Origin: Pseudomonas baltica
GTDB lineage: Bacteria > Pseudomonadota > Gammaproteobacteria > Pseudomonadales > Pseudomonadaceae
DNA length: 64,000 bases
NCBI RefSeq assembly: GCF_014235765.1
Contig: NZ_JACMYH010000006.1
Coordinates: forward strand, 124,001-188,000
Direction of reading: 5' to 3'
Below the pieces are notes generated by a model. The model made no database searches. It worked only from the letters and a program-made list of their open reading frames with translations, and had not been told where the DNA came from. The first letter of the stretch is position 1, and each line of letters opens with the position of its first letter. Made by a program: the position numbers and the translations under genes. Below are positions 50,930-59,018 of this stretch, in pieces.

Positions 50930-51559
50930 TCACAAACTGATGCCCACATCGAAAACGATGCTGCGGCCCAGGTTGTTGCGCAGGAAATCCGGCGCATCCG
51001 GGTGGGCGAACAAGACCCGAGCAAAAGTGGGCCCGACCAGCGACAGCGAGCGCCAGCCTTGGCGAAGAAACTCGGTAGGCGGCGGAAAATGGCTGTTCAA
51101 GTCCAGGGTTTCGCGCTTGAGGCTGGCGAAGGCAATGATGTCCAGCTCACCGAGGTCCAGCCCTCGTTCGCGGTAGTTGTGGGCTTTCTTGCGCAAGGTC
51201 GGCGCCAGCCGCTGCAGCAGCTCGGGTGCGCGGATGCGTTTGGGGCGTGCCTCGCGCCGGACCAGTTGGCTGAGGGAGAAAGCGCTGCGGCGGCGCTGCA
51301 ACTCCTCGCGCCATTCATCGTTGAGCCGGCGCCCTTCGTCGAGCACGAAGAACACTTCGAAACTGGCTTCACGGAACAGCACGTCCGGCGGCTCCTGGCC
51401 GGCGGGGGTGAATTCATCGTCACGGTAGGCGATGTTCAGGCCCTGCAACAGGCGCTCGCACACCCAACGCTCGCGCTCCCACTTGCGCGCATTGGAGAGG
51501 AAGGCATTGGCCTGTTCGGCCTGGCTGGTGAGCAAACGCAGGTAGTCGGAGTCATCCAT
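50930..51559 (-). CDS. DUF1780 family protein (putative endonuclease fold)
   Basis: 209 residues, soluble, no signal peptide. The whole length matches the DUF1780 family as remembered: FLSNARKWERERWVCERLL near residue 20, DDEFTPAGQEPPDVLFREASFEVFFVLDEGRR around 47-78 and DLGELDIIAFASLKRETLDL near 135. The acidic, aromatic PDVLF...FEVFFVLDE pattern resembles a PD-(D/E)xK nuclease core, which is why the family is called a putative endonuclease; activity is not proven. A DUF3830 gene is divergent from it, with a 100-base gap. Confidence 0.82.
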   Translation of the reverse strand: MDDSDYLRLLTSQAEQANAFLSNARKWERERWVCERLLQGLNIAYRDDEFTPAGQEPPDVLFREASFEVFFVLDEGRRLNDEWREELQRRRSAFSLSQLVRREARPKRIRAPELLQRLAPTLRKKAHNYRERGLDLGELDIIAFASLKRETLDLNSHFPPPTEFLRQGWRSLSLVGPTFARVLFAHPDAPDFLRNNLGRSIVFDVGISL

Positions 51560-51659
51560 GGCCCTAGCTTAGCCCGCCTGTGCGACGAAAAGAATAACGC
51601 TCGACGCTTCAAAATCGCTCGGCGATGGGTAAGGATGGGATTTTCCCAGGAGCTGCACC

Positions 51660-52085
51660 ATGCCCAGCATCAAGATCACCTCCGGCGGCTACGAATTCTT
51701 GGCCGAAACCCATCCCGATGCGCCGCAGACGGTGGATGCGTTTCTCAAGCTGCTGCCGTATCGGCAGAAGATCATCCATGTGCGCTGGAGTGGCGAGGCG
51801 TGCTGGGTGCCACTGGGTGAATTCCAGTTGCTGCGCGGTAACGAGCCGGTCGGGTTCGAGAACCACACCAGCCACCCGTCGGTGGGTGACGTGTTGTTTT
51901 ATCCCGGGCCGTACAGCGAGACGGAAATTCTGCTGGCCTACGGGTCGTGCTGCTTCGCCAGCAAGATGGGCCAGTTGGCCGGCAACCATTTCCTTACCGT
52001 GGTGCAGGGCAAGGAAAACCTCCGCGCCCTGGGCGTGAAGACCTTGTGGGAAGGTGCGCAAGAGGTGTTGTTCGAATTGGCGTGA
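51660..52085 (+). CDS. DUF3830 family protein (cyclophilin-like fold)
   Basis: 141 residues, soluble. Family words are TVDAFLKLLPYRQKIIHVRWSGEA, PVGFENHTSHPSVGDVLFYPG and EILLAYGSC. The fold is expected to be cyclophilin-like (the same class as DUF369 proteins), but no catalytic role is assigned. The ribosome site CAGGAG is 7 bases before the ATG. It is transcribed alone and followed by three REP elements. Confidence 0.85.
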   Translation: MPSIKITSGGYEFLAETHPDAPQTVDAFLKLLPYRQKIIHVRWSGEACWVPLGEFQLLRGNEPVGFENHTSHPSVGDVLFYPGPYSETEILLAYGSCCFASKMGQLAGNHFLTVVQGKENLRALGVKTLWEGAQEVLFELA

Positions 52086-52097
52086 TCGCCCTGTAGA

Positions 52098-52251
52098 TAC
52101 CCTGTAGGAGCGGTCCGTGGCCGCGAACCAGACACTGCGGTATCCCAGACGATCCGCAGAGGCCTCTTCGCGGCCGATGACCGCTCCTACGGGTACCCGA
52201 TATCCACTGTAGGAGCGGTCCGTGGCCGCGAACCAGGCACAGGTGCAAGCA
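52098..52251. repeat. Three family A REP elements
   Basis: TGTAGGAGCGGTCCGTGGCC occurs at about 52103 and 52209, with an inverted GCGGCCGATGACCGCTCCTA between them near 52171. They fill the gap between the DUF3830 gene and the convergent yacG. Confidence 0.92.
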
Positions 52252-52274
52252 CTATCGCCTGGTGCCCGACCGCC

Positions 52275-52478
52275 TCAATGCCCGCGCGGTGGCAGGTCCT
52301 CGCTGAACAGGTCGTCCTCGGCATCCGGGCTCACCGGAATCTTGTGCTCCTCGGACGCCCAGGCCCCCAGGTCAATCAATTTGCAACGATCGGAACAGAA
52401 CGGCCTGTTCGCATTCGCTGCCGTCCATTCCACTGGCGCCCCGCAAGTCGGGCAATCAACGGTCAAGGGTTGGCTCAT
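52275..52478 (-). CDS. yacG: DNA gyrase inhibitor / zinc protein YacG
   Basis: 67 residues. The YacG zinc finger has four cysteines, CPTCGAP near 9 and CSDRCKLIDLG near 28, followed by an acidic C-terminal tail (DAEDDLFSED). In E. coli YacG binds GyrB and blocks DNA binding by gyrase. GGAGG is 8 bases before the ATG. It overlaps the coaE stop by 4 bases and closes the pilB-pilC-pilD-coaE-yacG run. Confidence 0.94.
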   Translation of the reverse strand: MSQPLTVDCPTCGAPVEWTAANANRPFCSDRCKLIDLGAWASEEHKIPVSPDAEDDLFSEDLPPRGH

Positions 52479-53098
52479 TCTCGGCCTCCACGCAAAGTCA
52501 GATAAAAAGCATGCAGCCGCTCGACTTCCGAGTGCAGCCAGGCCAAGTCGCGGTCGTTGACCAGCACATCGTCCGCCAGCGCCAGCCGCTGCTCGCGGCT
52601 CGCCTGGGCTTTCAGAATCGCCTGGACCTGCTCGGGCGTGGTGTGATCGCGCAGCAAGGTCCGCGCAACCCGCACCGCTTCCGGCGCATCCACAACCAGC
52701 AAGCGCTGCGTGGTCCGGTACTGTCCCGACTCGACCATCAGCGGCGACACGAACACCGCATAGGGCGACGTCGCCGAAGCCAGCGACCGGGCGATTTCCT
52801 CGGCAATCAACGGATGCAGCAAAGCCTCGACCCAGCGCCGCTCCTGCGCATCCTCGAAGATCACCTTGCGCAACGCCCCACGGTCGAGGCTGCCGTCGGC
52901 CTGCAACAGCGCCGCACCATAGCGCTGCACCAGCGCCGCCAGCGCTGGCCGCCCCGGCTCCACCACCCAGCGCGAGGCCTGGTCGGCATCCACCACGTGC
53001 ACGCCCAACTCGGCAAAGCGCTGTGCCGCCGCGCTCTTGCCACTGGCGATGCCACCGGTGAGACCCAGCACCCAAGGTTTATCCACAGCTGTTGTCAT
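52475..53098 (-). CDS. coaE: Dephospho-CoA kinase
   Basis: 207 residues. The last step of coenzyme A synthesis. P-loop GLTGGIASGKS near residue 12, DADQASRWVVEPG near 37 and HPLIAEEIARSL near 95 are the family words. Its ATG overlaps the pilD stop (ATGA) and its stop overlaps the yacG start. The pilD-coaE-yacG arrangement is conserved in gammaproteobacteria. Confidence 0.96.
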   Translation of the reverse strand: MTTAVDKPWVLGLTGGIASGKSAAAQRFAELGVHVVDADQASRWVVEPGRPALAALVQRYGAALLQADGSLDRGALRKVIFEDAQERRWVEALLHPLIAEEIARSLASATSPYAVFVSPLMVESGQYRTTQRLLVVDAPEAVRVARTLLRDHTTPEQVQAILKAQASREQRLALADDVLVNDRDLAWLHSEVERLHAFYLTLRGGRE

Positions 53099-53964
53099 CG
53101 GAACCCGGCAAACTGCATGTATGAAGTGGTTATTTGATCACCCCACAGCAATGCAATCCACCCCGCAATGGCCAGATAAGGCCCAAACGGGATCGGCGTA
53201 CTGGTTTGTGCGTTGCGCATCCGCAGCATCAACACACCCAGCACCGCCCCCACCAGGGACGACAACAGAATGGTCAGCGGCAATATCTGCCAGCCACCCC
53301 AGGCCCCGAGCATGGCCAGCAACTTGAAATCGCCGTAGCCCATGCCTTCCTTGCCGGTGATCAGCTTGAACACCCAATACACCAGCCACAGGCTCAGATA
53401 ACCCGCCACCGCGCCCCACAGCGCGTCGTAGAGATTGGTAAACAACCCCTGGCCATTGACGATCAACCCCAGCCACAGCAACGGCAGCACCAGCACATCC
53501 GGCAGCAATTGGTGATCGGCATCGATCAGACTCATCGCCAGCAAGCCCCAGGTCAGCAGCAGAAACGCACCGGCCTGCCAGCTCAACCCGAAGTGATACA
53601 CCACAAAGGCACTCAAGATGCCCGTGGCCACTTCCACCAGCGGATAACGCAGGCTGATCTTCGCCCGACAACTGGCACACTTGCCCCGCAGCATCAGGTA
53701 GCTCACCACCGGAATGTTCTCCCAGGCGCGGATCTTGTGGGCACAGTGCGGGCATTCGGAGTGGGGCAGCAGCAGGTTGTACGCCGCGCCTTTTGGCTCA
53801 GGCGGCAGACCGAGCATTTCGCGGGACTGCGTGGTCCAGTCACGGTCGAGCATGATGGGCAGGCGGTGGATGAGGACGTTGAGGAAGCTGCCGATGATGA
53901 GGCCCAGGAGGAGGGCGCAGAACATCAGGGCCAGCGGGCTGGCCAGGAATTCAAGTAGGAGCAT
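53095..53964 (-). CDS. pilD: Prepilin peptidase / N-methyltransferase PilD
   Basis: 289 residues with about 8 membrane helices. It cuts the leader of all pilins and methylates the new N-terminus. The cytoplasmic loop carries the four-cysteine zinc motif CPHC near 77 and CASC near 102. The two catalytic aspartates are in LIDADHQLLPD and GMGYGDFKLL. The ATG at 53964 gives the family start MLLLEFLASP; 19 more codons upstream overlap the end of pilC. It processes the eight pilins in this window and, in general, type II secretion pseudopilins. Confidence 0.96.
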   Translation of the reverse strand: MLLLEFLASPLALMFCALLLGLIIGSFLNVLIHRLPIMLDRDWTTQSREMLGLPPEPKGAAYNLLLPHSECPHCAHKIRAWENIPVVSYLMLRGKCASCRAKISLRYPLVEVATGILSAFVVYHFGLSWQAGAFLLLTWGLLAMSLIDADHQLLPDVLVLPLLWLGLIVNGQGLFTNLYDALWGAVAGYLSLWLVYWVFKLITGKEGMGYGDFKLLAMLGAWGGWQILPLTILLSSLVGAVLGVLMLRMRNAQTSTPIPFGPYLAIAGWIALLWGDQITTSYMQFAGFR

Positions 53965-53965
53965 G

Positions 53966-55180
53966 TTAGACGACGGAGCCGAGTTGGAAGATGGGAAGGT
54001 ACATCGCAATAACCAGGCCACCGACCACCACGCCCAGCACAGCCATGATCATCGGCTCCATGAGGCTGGTGAGGCTGTCGACCATGTTGTCGACCTCGGC
54101 TTCGTAGATGGTTGCTACGCGGTCGAGCATGTCGTCTAGGGCGCCGGATTCTTCGCCGATGGCGGTCATTTGGATGGCGAGGGTGGGGAAAACACCGGTC
54201 GAGCGCATGGAAAAATTCAGCTGCATACCGGTAGAAACATCAGCTTTGATCCGATTTACGGCGTTCTTGAACACAACGTTGCCGGTGGCGCCTGAAACAG
54301 AATCCAATGCATCGACCAGCGGCACGCCTGCGGCGAACGTCGTGGAAAGTGTGCGCGCGTAACGCGCCACCGCTGACTTGTACAGAATAGCGCCCACGAT
54401 AGGGACTTTTAGCAACCAGCGATCCACCGTATCGCGCAGCTTCTGGCTGCGCTTCATTGCGTGCTTGAAACCAAAGAACAAACCCACGAAGCCTGCGAGT
54501 AGCAGCAAGTACCATTCCTGTACTACGTCAGACAATCCCATGACCATCAGGGTGAACGCTGGCAGCTCCGCACCGAAGCCTTCGAAGATGGACTTGAACT
54601 GCGGCACAACTTTGATCAACAGAATCCCGGAAACGATGATGGCAACAACGACCACCGCTATGGGGTAGGTCATCGCCTTCTTGATCTTGGCTTTCAGCTG
54701 CTCGGTTTTTTCTTTGTAGGTGGCTACGCGGTCGAGCAAGGTTTCCAAGGCACCGGCCTGCTCACCCGCGTCCACCAGGTTGCAGTAGAGATCGTCGAAG
54801 TATTCCGGCTTCTTGCGCAGCGACGAAGCAAAGCTGTTGCCTGCAGCAACTTCCTGTTTGACCTCGTCCACGAGCTTGCGCATGTTGGGGTTGTCGACGC
54901 CTTCGGAAATGATGTCGAACGACTGCAGCAAGGGCACCCCGGCACGCATCATGGTCGACATCTGCCGAGTAAACAGGGCAATGTCCATAGGCTTGATACG
55001 CTTGCCCTTCCCGAACAGCGAAGTACCCTTCTTCTTGACCTTGCCCGGGTTGATCCCCTGCTTGCGCAACTGCGCCTTGATCAACGCCGGATTGTGGCCG
55101 CTCAGCTCCCCAGACATCTTGGTGCCTTTGCGGTCTATCCCTTCCCAGGCATAGACGTTGACCTTTGCTTTGACCGCCAT
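53966..55180 (-). CDS. pilC: Type IV pilus inner-membrane platform protein PilC
   Basis: 404 residues. Two T2SF domains (about 70-195 and 275-395) each end in hydrophobic segments; three membrane helices lie near 170-195, 220-240 and 375-395. Family words are ALFTRQMSTMMRAGVPLLQSF and, in the second half, ARTLSTTFAAGVPLVDALDSV. It forms the rotor-like platform that PilB turns. It follows pilB with a 3-base gap. Confidence 0.95.
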   Translation of the reverse strand: MAVKAKVNVYAWEGIDRKGTKMSGELSGHNPALIKAQLRKQGINPGKVKKKGTSLFGKGKRIKPMDIALFTRQMSTMMRAGVPLLQSFDIISEGVDNPNMRKLVDEVKQEVAAGNSFASSLRKKPEYFDDLYCNLVDAGEQAGALETLLDRVATYKEKTEQLKAKIKKAMTYPIAVVVVAIIVSGILLIKVVPQFKSIFEGFGAELPAFTLMVMGLSDVVQEWYLLLLAGFVGLFFGFKHAMKRSQKLRDTVDRWLLKVPIVGAILYKSAVARYARTLSTTFAAGVPLVDALDSVSGATGNVVFKNAVNRIKADVSTGMQLNFSMRSTGVFPTLAIQMTAIGEESGALDDMLDRVATIYEAEVDNMVDSLTSLMEPMIMAVLGVVVGGLVIAMYLPIFQLGSVV

Positions 55181-55183
55181 TGC

Positions 55184-56884
55184 TTAATCCTTGGTGACTC
55201 GGTTGACTTCGGCAAGGCTGGTAACCCCTTGCATAACCTTGACCAGACCTGACGCTCGCAAATCGCTGAAACCTTCCTTGCGCATCTGTGCCGCAATTTC
55301 GATAGCGTTGTTGGCTTCCATGATCATCCGCTGCAACTCCTTGGTGACTTTCACTACCTCGTAGATGCCCTGCCGGCCGCGATAGCCGCCGTTGCACTGT
55401 TCGCACCCCACAGGCTCGTAGATCTTGAAGGTCCCCGCCAACTCAGGCGCGAAACCTTCTTCAATCTGCACGTCACGGGGAATGTCCGCCTCTTTGCGGC
55501 AATGCGGGCACAGCTTCCTTGCCAGCCGCTGCGCAATGATCAGGCTCACCGACGTTGCAATATTGAAGCCAGCCACGCCCATGTTCTGCAAACGAGTCAG
55601 CGTTTCAGCGGCGCTGTTGGTGTGCAGCGTGGAAAGCACGAGGTGACCGGTCTGCGCGGCTTTGATGGCGATCTCGGCGGTTTCCAGGTCGCGGATCTCA
55701 CCGACCATGATGACGTCAGGATCCTGACGCAGGAAGGAACGCAGGGCCTGGGCGAAGTCGAGCCCTTGCCTGTTGTTGACGTTGACCTGATTGATACCCT
55801 CCATGTTGATTTCAACCGGGTCTTCGGCTGTGGAGATGTTGATGTCCACCGTATTCAAGATGTTGATGCCGGTGTAGAGCGACACGGTCTTGCCCGAGCC
55901 TGTGGGGCCGGTGACCAGAATCATCCCCTGTGGTTGCTTCAAGGCCTGGAGGTAGAGCTCTTTCTGATGCGGTTCATAACCCAGCGCATCGATACCCATC
56001 TGCGCGCTCGACGGGTCAAGAATACGCATCACGATCTTCTCGCCCCACAACGTGGGAAGGGTGTTCACCCGGAAGTCGATGGCCTTGTTCTTCGAGATGC
56101 GCATCTTGATCCGGCCGTCCTGCGGCTTGCGCCGCTCGGAGATATCGAGACTGGCCATGACCTTGAGGCGCGCCGCAATGCGGCCTGCTAGGTTAATCGG
56201 CGGACGAGCGATTTCGCGCAACATGCCGTCAGTCCGGAACCGGACGCGATAGGCTTTTTCATAGGGTTCAAAGTGCAGGTCGGATGAGCCGCCGCGGATA
56301 GCATCGAGCAGCATTTTGTTGACGAAACGCACGACGGGAGCGTCGTCGGCGTCTTGTCCTGCAATGGAGTCGTTCCTGTTGTCATCGACGGTTTCAACGT
56401 CAAGGCCGTCCAGGTCTACATCGCTCAGCTCCTCAAGACCAGTGGTGCCGCTCTCGAAAAACTTCTCGATGGCCTCGGTCAGCTTGTCATCTTCGACAAG
56501 AATTGCCTCGGTCGTCAGGCCAGTGTTGAACTGGATGTCAGTAATAGCTTGATGGTTAGTGGGATCCGAGATGCCTACGAATAATTTGTTGCCGCGTCGC
56601 CAGAGAGGGAGGGCATGGTGTTGTCGAACCAGCTTCTCGCTGACCAGACCTCGAGGCTGACCTTCTCGATCAACCGCTGCCAAGTCGAGAAATGAGATGC
56701 CAAATTGATCGGCAGCAATTTCGGCAATATCGCGGCTTTTTGCGAGCTTATTCTGCACCAGGTAGTGAACAAGCGGAACACGGGTGCGTTGAGCTTGCTG
56801 ATAGGCCTGCTGCGCAGCCTTGTCGGTCAGGAGTTCAGCGACGACCAATTGCTTGGCCAAGCCGGTGAGGGCGATATCATTCAT
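55184..56884 (-). CDS. pilB: Type IV pilus assembly ATPase PilB
   Basis: 566 residues, the standard length. The N-terminal MshEN domain (about 1-150) may bind cyclic-di-GMP in relatives. The C-terminal ATPase has Walker A GPTGSGKT near 327, Asp box ISTAEDPVEI, Walker B IMVGEIRDLETAEI and His box GHLVLSTLHTN. The four-cysteine zinc motif is CPHCRKEAD and CEQCNGG near 460-500. The ATG at 56884 gives the family start MNDIALTGLAKQL; 23 more codons upstream are not conserved. It drives pilus extension and is divergent from the pilin genes. Confidence 0.96.
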   Translation of the reverse strand: MNDIALTGLAKQLVVAELLTDKAAQQAYQQAQRTRVPLVHYLVQNKLAKSRDIAEIAADQFGISFLDLAAVDREGQPRGLVSEKLVRQHHALPLWRRGNKLFVGISDPTNHQAITDIQFNTGLTTEAILVEDDKLTEAIEKFFESGTTGLEELSDVDLDGLDVETVDDNRNDSIAGQDADDAPVVRFVNKMLLDAIRGGSSDLHFEPYEKAYRVRFRTDGMLREIARPPINLAGRIAARLKVMASLDISERRKPQDGRIKMRISKNKAIDFRVNTLPTLWGEKIVMRILDPSSAQMGIDALGYEPHQKELYLQALKQPQGMILVTGPTGSGKTVSLYTGINILNTVDINISTAEDPVEINMEGINQVNVNNRQGLDFAQALRSFLRQDPDVIMVGEIRDLETAEIAIKAAQTGHLVLSTLHTNSAAETLTRLQNMGVAGFNIATSVSLIIAQRLARKLCPHCRKEADIPRDVQIEEGFAPELAGTFKIYEPVGCEQCNGGYRGRQGIYEVVKVTKELQRMIMEANNAIEIAAQMRKEGFSDLRASGLVKVMQGVTSLAEVNRVTKD

Positions 56885-57024
56885 GTGGGCACCGAGTACG
56901 GACAGTCCGTGTTTTATAGCGTAGTCGAGGGGTGGTGCCAAATGGATCAACACATGTGATCTGCAGGCTAGGGGCTGTATGTACGAGGTATATCAGCAGC
57001 GACTTGTGCAGTCGATTTCCAACG

Positions 57025-57040
57025 TGGCATAGGTCATGCT
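57025..57040 (+). promoter_or_regulatory. Sigma-54 promoter of the first pilin gene
   Basis: GTGGCATAGGTCATGCTG has the invariant GG (57026-57027) and GC (57038-57039) exactly ten bases apart, with TGGCA and TGC matching the -24/-12 consensus TGGCAC-N5-TTGC. The ATG is 79 bases downstream. Confidence 0.78.
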
Positions 57041-57118
57041 GTCGTCAAAAGTGCCTACAATATGCACTCATACCCCGAATTCTGGGAACAACAAATCTAG
57101 TTTACTTTGGAAGCGTAA

Positions 57119-57541
57119 ATGAACCTACGTCAGCGGGGTTTCACTTTGCTGGAACTGATGATCGTCGTGGCAATCGTCGGTATCCTTGCGAGCATCGCCT
57201 TACCCGCCTATCAAGCGTACGTCAAACGCGCCGCTTATTCGGAAATTGTGAACGCGATGGATCCGATGAAGACGGCGATCAGCGTTTGCTATCAGACAAC
57301 TGGGGCGTTGTCAGATTGCGATTCGATGGCGAAGATAGGAATGCAAGCGCCTAGCAAAACTACGGGAGCATTGGCTTCCATAACCATTTCCCCAAAAACG
57401 GCTGTGATCGCAGCCACGCCTAATGCATATAGAGGTGTTTCCGCGACCGACACCTGTACTCTTGAGCCAGCGGCGGAAGAAGGGGGGTTGGGCTGGACGT
57501 TTAGTGGACCATGCGTGAGCAACGGCTACATAAAGCGCTAG
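57119..57541 (+). CDS. pilA: Type IVa major pilin, tandem copy 1
   Basis: 140 residues. The leader MNLRQRG is cut before FTLLELMIVVAIVGILASIALPAYQAY, Glu+5 present. The globular part has four cysteines: a close pair (VCYQTTGALSDC) and the C-terminal pair enclosing TLEPAAEEGGLGWTFSGP, the D-region loop that usually makes the receptor-binding tip. The next gene is a second pilin of the same length with about half of its residues identical by eye. It stands divergent from pilB behind a sigma-54 promoter, the standard place of pilA. Confidence 0.92.
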   Translation: MNLRQRGFTLLELMIVVAIVGILASIALPAYQAYVKRAAYSEIVNAMDPMKTAISVCYQTTGALSDCDSMAKIGMQAPSKTTGALASITISPKTAVIAATPNAYRGVSATDTCTLEPAAEEGGLGWTFSGPCVSNGYIKR

Positions 57542-57560
57542 TAGTCGGACCGCATCCGAG

Positions 57561-57575
57561 TGACAAAAAATGACA
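57561..57575 (+). promoter_or_regulatory. Possible PilR binding sites upstream of pilin 2
   Basis: TGACA occurs at 57561 and 57571, ten bases apart (one helical turn); the complement TGTCA contains the TGTC core of PilR sites. They are about 75-90 bases upstream of the -24 element of the second promoter, the usual distance for a sigma-54 activator. Confidence 0.4.
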
Positions 57576-57648
57576 GATTCTGCGCATTAATATGCCTGTG
57601 CCACCTGTTTTTGGCGCATTGTTGGGCGCAGCTCTGTAAGTACAATGT

Positions 57649-57664
57649 TGGCACGGACAATGCT
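57649..57664 (+). promoter_or_regulatory. Sigma-54 promoter of the second pilin gene
   Basis: TTGGCACGGACAATGCTT fits the consensus YTGGCACGNNNNTTGCW with a single mismatch; GG (57650-57651) and GC (57662-57663) are ten bases apart. It is a stronger match than the promoter of the first pilin and lies 90 bases before the ATG. Confidence 0.88.
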
Positions 57665-57754
57665 TTAAGCAAGATAGGCAGCAGCGTTGAGCTCATCATG
57701 ACTCGCTTGGCAGATTGTTCGCCGTGGTATTCACGATAATTGAAGGGGTTGAAC

Positions 57755-58177
57755 ATGAATAATGCGCAGAAAGGTTTTACTTTGATCGAGCTTATGATCG
57801 TCGTAGCGATCATCGGCATTCTTGCAGCTATAGCATTGCCAGCATATCAAAACTACACCAAGCGGGCTGCGTACTCCGAAATCATTACAAATATGGATGC
57901 AGTGAAGGGTGCGATAGCCGCTTGCTACAATGAGACGTCTGCTTTTGCATCTTGTGATACCTCTGCTAAGCTGGGCATCACTATCCCGACCGGTAAAACA
58001 ACAGGCGCGCTTAACAAGATTGAAGTCGCAGATACTGGTGTCATGACCGCGACTCCAAATAAATTCAAAGGTATTTTGGATACTGAGACCTGTGTCCTGA
58101 CACCCAAAGCTGAAAGCGGAGTTTTGACTTGGACCTACAGCGGTGGCTGTGTGACAAGTAACTACGTTAAAGGCTAA
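57755..58177 (+). CDS. pilA: Type IVa major pilin, tandem copy 2
   Basis: 140 residues. The leader MNNAQKG is cut before FTLIELMIVVAIIGILAAIALPAYQNY, Glu+5 present. Cysteines are in the same four places as in copy 1 (ACYNETSAFASC, and the pair enclosing VLTPKAESGVLTWTYSGG). AAGGGG precedes the ATG; an in-frame TTG 15 bases upstream is less likely. The region is more AT-rich than its surroundings. Two tandem pilins with opposite effects on transformation are known from P. stutzeri; whether either one here makes the fibre alone is not visible. Confidence 0.92.
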   Translation: MNNAQKGFTLIELMIVVAIIGILAAIALPAYQNYTKRAAYSEIITNMDAVKGAIAACYNETSAFASCDTSAKLGITIPTGKTTGALNKIEVADTGVMTATPNKFKGILDTETCVLTPKAESGVLTWTYSGGCVTSNYVKG

Positions 58178-58184
58178 TATCTGG

Positions 58185-58216
58185 GTGAGCCCGGAGCAAT
58201 ATTGATCTGGGCTCAC
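58185..58216 (+). terminator. Hairpin after pilin 2, probable transcript end
   Basis: GTGAGCCC and GGGCTCAC enclose 16 bases, starting 7 bases after the pilin stop. The tail is ATTATT rather than a pure T run, so termination strength is uncertain. Confidence 0.6.
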
Positions 58217-58234
58217 ATTATTGAAGATATCCTA

Positions 58235-58310
58235 GCCGGTGTAGCTCAGTCGGTAGAGCAGCGCACTCGTAACGCGAAGGTCGTAGGTTCGATTCCTATC
58301 TCCGGCACCA
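58235..58310 (+). tRNA. tRNA-Thr (CGT)
   Basis: 76 bases with encoded CCA. Acceptor GCCGGTG pairs with the 3' CTCCGGC strand (one non-Watson-Crick contact at the base); the anticodon loop CTCGTAA holds CGT. The tRNA-Thr next to pilA is the conserved right border of the pilin locus in P. aeruginosa, where pilin alleles are exchanged. Confidence 0.96.
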
Positions 58311-58393
58311 TCCCAACCCAGCATCATCCTCTAAACATCGTCAATTTCAGTTCTGGAAGTGATGATGCCGCAACCCAGCATACGGAAATCACC

Positions 58394-58939
58394 ATGGTTC
58401 TCACAGGATTCAGCCGCCTCGCAGCGGCTTTTGTGTTTCTGGCGGCACTGCCCGCCTGCTCCACTCACAAGGATTTCTACGCCACCGGAGGCAGCCGTGC
58501 GGATGGCGTTATCGACGTTGCCTATGATTTCAATTATCTGGAAACGCCGGTTGTCGATCTGAAGCAGGCGTACACTATCGCCCGGTCCAAATGCTCCCTA
58601 TGGGGCTACGTAGACGCAGAGCCTTTTGGCGGAGCCACCCAGGAATGCACTGCCAGACGCGGTTTTGGTGATTGTTCGGCGTGGCGGGTCTCAAAAAAAT
58701 ATCAGTGCTTGGGTAATCTGGGCAGCGTATCTGCGCCACTTAATTACCTAGGCTCAGCGCAGCCTCCAGTTCAGGTGCCTGCCCGACAGGCAGTTGCGTC
58801 TCCCCAACCAGCACCGACAGCAACGCCCGCCCCATTGTCGTCCGCTGAGTACAAAGATCGGCAGATCGATTTGCTGATGCAGCAGAACTTGCCTTACGAC
58901 GAGTATCAAAAGAGATATCAGGCAATCATGGCGCAGTAG
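58394..58939 (+). CDS. YecR-like lipoprotein
   Basis: 181 residues. The lipoprotein signal ends in LPAC. The mature part opens with the YecR family block: ATGGSRADGVIDVAYDFNYLE, then KSRC-like ARSKCSLWGYVDAEPFGG and GDCSAWRVSKKYQCLG with four conserved cysteines. A Pro/Ala-rich linker and a helical end (DLLMQQNLPYDEYQKRYQAI) similar to an oligomerisation tail follow. The ATG at 58394 was chosen because it opens the signal; the frame upstream runs through the tRNA. In E. coli yecR is a flagellar-regulon gene of unknown role. Confidence 0.82.
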   Translation: MVLTGFSRLAAAFVFLAALPACSTHKDFYATGGSRADGVIDVAYDFNYLETPVVDLKQAYTIARSKCSLWGYVDAEPFGGATQECTARRGFGDCSAWRVSKKYQCLGNLGSVSAPLNYLGSAQPPVQVPARQAVASPQPAPTATPAPLSSAEYKDRQIDLLMQQNLPYDEYQKRYQAIMAQ

Positions 58940-59018
58940 TGAATCGGGAGCAGGGCATAAAGCTTTCCAGTTCGGTTCCTTACATGGATAGCCCACACGA
59001 CATGCCCAGGAGCCCCCC

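Noticed and set aside
57056..57061. TACAAT as a sigma-70 -10 box for pilin 1
   Set aside because: No -35 at proper distance; the GG-N10-GC sigma-54 element fits better and agrees with PilR control.
58265..58275. A mismatch in the tRNA-Thr anticodon stem (A31-C39) as sign of a pseudogene
   Set aside because: The rest of the cloverleaf, the anticodon loop and CCA are intact, and one weak stem pair is tolerated in tRNAs.
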